From Zanthoxylum bungeanum (taxonomy: Eukaryota; Streptophyta; Magnoliopsida; Sapindales; Rutaceae): 64,000 nt of DNA. The position numbers and the translations under genes are program-made. Positions 61,111-64,000 of this stretch are shown here, one piece after another (positions within the stretch are counted from its first letter, which is position 1; each line of letters opens with the position of its first letter). Location: positions 248,001 to 312,000 of the forward strand of contig SKCR01029095.1 in NCBI GenBank assembly GCA_019454045.1, written 5' to 3'. Under the pieces are notes generated by a model. It did no database searches and was not told the DNA's origin. It worked only from the letters and a program-made list of their open reading frames with translations.

Positions 61111-62859
61111 TGTTGGGGAAGTTGTGGAACCCATATGGTCGAATCGGTGCCTTGCTCAGCGGAAATGGGTCTAACCCATGGATATCAAGTATGAGTGTAA
61201 TTTTAAATAATTTAATAAAATATTATATTTTATTACGAGTGTATAGGAAAAAACAGGGACTGAATCGGAGTCCGGAAGCTCCCGAATGAGCGAAAATAAA
61301 AACATCGCGCGTCAAGCGCGTGACGCGCGTGTAATACACGCGCTACAATGCGCGCGTGTAATACACGCGCTACAATGCGCGCGTGCGCACTGTAGCACAC
61401 AGATCTATCACAATTTTTTTTTCATTGTTTTTCATTTCCTTCAGCTCACATTCCAGTGAGCTGAATGAATTATGGTCTTTGACCCTAATTCTTTCCGGTC
61501 TTCCCTAAACACTTCAAAAATACCCAAAACTAATTTTTAATTTCAAAACCAACATCAACACATGTTATAGAATAAAAATCAAGTTTTTCAAAATATCAAA
61601 TAATTTTACAAAAACATAAATATATTCTAAATACGCATTTGCGTAAATTTTGAATCCAATACACAAACCATTTTAGAATCCCAATTAGAAATGTCTCATG
61701 AACAATTCTAGTTCACCTAAAGGTGGTCAAGTGAACATAGAATGGTAGCCATAGCTCTAAGCTTAATCTAGAGTTTCAAACTCTTATTAATTGTTCTATG
61801 TCCAACATAAATATCTCTTACCTAAATTATAAGCATGTTAGTGTTTATACTTCTAAAGTATCTTAACACAATTGATTAGCCTTATTTCAACATTAAGCTA
61901 AGTGATCATGCATCTAATACACAAATAAACATAGCTTAGGATAAGATCAAACATTACCTAGTAAGCTTGATGCAAGATCCAATCTACTTCTCTTTTGTTG
62001 AAATTATTGGAGAACCTCCAAGGTGTGCAAGCTTGACTCCAAGATTCAATCTTGTTTCCAATGCTACCAAGCTTCACTTCAAGATCCAAGCTTGATTTCT
62101 CCTAGATGAAATATTGTAGAGACCTCACAAGCTTCTCTAAACACTTCTCTAACTTAGGCTAATTTCTCTAAGAATTTGCTTATACTTGTACTTGTATTTA
62201 TGATTAAAACTTTCCTAAAACTTGCTATTTATAGCAAAACTTAGGTAATTTTTAATTAATAAAAGTTGTAATCAACTTTTAAGTAGGCTTAATCTAATTT
62301 GTCCAAATATGTGTAATTAGGTGTGACTAATCTCTATTGTCTCCCACTTTAATTTAATCAAATTAAATCAAGCCAAGGATTAGGAAATGGATTAGTTAAA
62401 TGTTTGCCATCTTGATTTAATCCAATTAAATCAAGCCAAAACCACCTATTATTACATACTTACAATTACCATAATATCCTCAAATGGTAGAGATAATTAT
62501 GATTTTACAATTAAGCCCTTGTGTAATTATTGAATTAATCAAATTAATCCAATTAGGTCAAAGTAAATAATCAATGTTATCCAATAACACTTGATTATCT
62601 TAGTTGATAATTATAATATCGAATATTATCTTTTATCAAAATTATTCGGTTTCCCAAGTGCTCAACGAGTACACTTCATATTGGGACTCTCTAAGTTCAG
62701 ACACGTTCGCCATATAAGCCTAGCTAATATGTACGCAATTCGGCCACCTCCGAATTCGCGTAGAACACGAATGACCTTTCTGAACTATACAAGTCGAGGT
62801 CATCACATATGTTTAACAATCCCTCCGTCGTAGGCTATCCGAGTTGTGCTTAGGAAACA
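61111..62859 (-). repeat. 5' LTR of copia E
   Basis: In plus orientation TGTTGGGG to TAGGAAACA, about 1.75 kb. It adjoins the degenerate primer site and resembles the LTR at 43283-44886 in block order (AACAATTCTAG; GACTCTCTA; GTCGAGGTCAT). It includes the palindrome GCGCGTGTAATACACGCGC, present twice (61335-61390). No second copy lies at the other end of E, so E is truncated. Confidence 0.65.
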
Positions 62860-63919
62860 TAGAATATACCGTCAAGTTTTCGAAACGCACATCTCATGTC
62901 GACATGTCTACGATTCTTCATAGCTGATGCGATCCATCCTAGGTGATCAAATTTGGCCAAAGATTTTAAGAATCGTGACTTTACTTATATGGATACTTAA
63001 ACCCCTTATGGTACACATATGGGCCGACGGATCCTATCTTGTTTCGCACTTGATTACTGAGTGCATCGGGCCACACCCAACGAACATCTAGAGGCCAGAC
63101 CATGAAAGGTTTCTGACAAACATGGCATCAAAGTGTGGAGGATCTCACACAAAATCAATGTTATCCTATAGTGAAAGGATTACATATGCTACTCGACTCG
63201 AGGAGATTCCTATTGACGGTGGTGTGCACTTCCAACTATTAGGAATCACATATGAGTCATTCAGTATTCACTCCAACGAATACCCACATGTCTATACGAG
63301 TTTCCAAAACTCATGGTACATCATGTTAAACCATTGGAACTCCAATTTTAATATACCACATGTGCTAGTCTTCTAGGTTATAGGAATTCGACCGTATTCC
63401 AAAACCAACGACTAGGAATATTTACTTTAAGAATAGTTTACACCTAGTGTCAAGACTATTCTAAGGTCAATGTCATTCTTAGCATATCTATACATTAATC
63501 TAATATGCATAATGACAATACCATTAAAAGGTATGAAATGAAAAATGTAGTTATTTTATTAATAAATAATAAAATATACAAATCGGATTGGCACTTCAAG
63601 CACCAACTCCATCATCATATATACATCCGGTATATATAAATTTCTATCGGCTACACCCTCACTGCTTTGGCACGTTCTGGGATCCAATCATAGAACAAAT
63701 ATACATAATCTGTATTGACAAGACGGATCAAGAAATATGCATCTAATACACATTACTTTTAAACTTTACTAATTAGGGATTTTCCGCAAAAGATGTTATA
63801 CGCAACATTTAATCAAATCAAATCACACATGCAAGATAAGAAGAGAATAGAATAAATTCCAGATTTAATGGCCTAATCATATCAGGGGTTCAGGTTCAGA
63901 CATGCTCATATACCATTTT
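62860..63919 (-). other. leader-like region with the second copy of the inverted segment
   Basis: 63000-63600 is the inverted partner of 44887-45480. The 84-codon frame at 63122-63376 is inside it and shows no domain. GCTCATATACCA (63904-63915), reversed TGGTATATGAGC, is a primer-binding-site candidate next to the LTR at 63920. Confidence 0.55.
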
Positions 63920-64000
63920 TGTGAGGGTTTTAGGCATTATTTCCGGGTAACGCAACAGAACACGGGAAAACTAAATTTTTCTATTTATTTTATTTTTCTT
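63920..64000 (-). repeat. start of a copia-type LTR, cut by the window end
   Basis: TGTGAGGGTTTTAGGCATTATTTCC... matches the LTR at 43283 with few differences over the visible 81 bp, in the same orientation. With the adjacent primer site this is probably the 5' LTR of the outer minus-strand element. Confidence 0.7.

Overview
The window is nuclear DNA from a flowering plant, most likely a eudicot. The three cellular genes have the intron-rich structure and protein sequence of plant homologues. The rest is almost entirely plant-type transposons: Ty1/copia, Tat-lineage Ty3/gypsy, hAT, MULE, TRIM-like and MITE elements. The species cannot be named from the sequence. Only about 8 kb (5.8-13.9 kb) is an intact-looking gene island; the remainder is nested repeats.

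Layout: (1) 1-5574, a copia element (A) nested in a second copia element (B). (2) 5781-13895, two minus-strand genes in tandem: an RTN4IP1/quinone-oxidoreductase-like gene that lacks its last exon here, and a nine-exon DEDDh RNA exonuclease 4 (REX4) gene. (3) 14580-20207, a SINE-like retroposon with a 14-bp target-site duplication (TSD), followed by complete copia element C (TSD AAACG), whose leader holds a dense array of CACGTCAGC motifs. (4) 21521-25136, a decayed hAT transposase with its terminal region, split by an 888-bp TRIM-like element (TSD CAAAT). (5) 25319-39345, a decayed TRAPPC3/BET3 gene split inside an exon by an 11.8-kb Tat-lineage gypsy element (TSD AAAAT). That element carries gag-pol on the minus strand, a convergent antisense ORF, and an 82-bp tandem array between them. 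(6) 39455-42675, a G-rich MITE and a long-TIR Mutator-like element (11-bp TSD) with its own nested palindromic MITE. (7) 43283-64000, a copia nest. A minus-strand copia (E) is split by element F (2.08-kb LTRs, TSD GTATT) and by a 2,971-bp solo-LTR-like insertion (G, TSD GCCAT). Related LTRs lie at both edges, with an unexplained ~600-bp inverted duplication.

No novel host pathway is visible. The strongest signals are structural: exact insertion footprints that allow the nest to be ordered in time, the convergent architecture and tandem array of the Tat element, the CACGTCAGC array, and the inverted duplication around the copia nest. Frameshifts are widespread, often in homopolymers and even in a host exon, so part of the apparent decay may be base-level assembly error.
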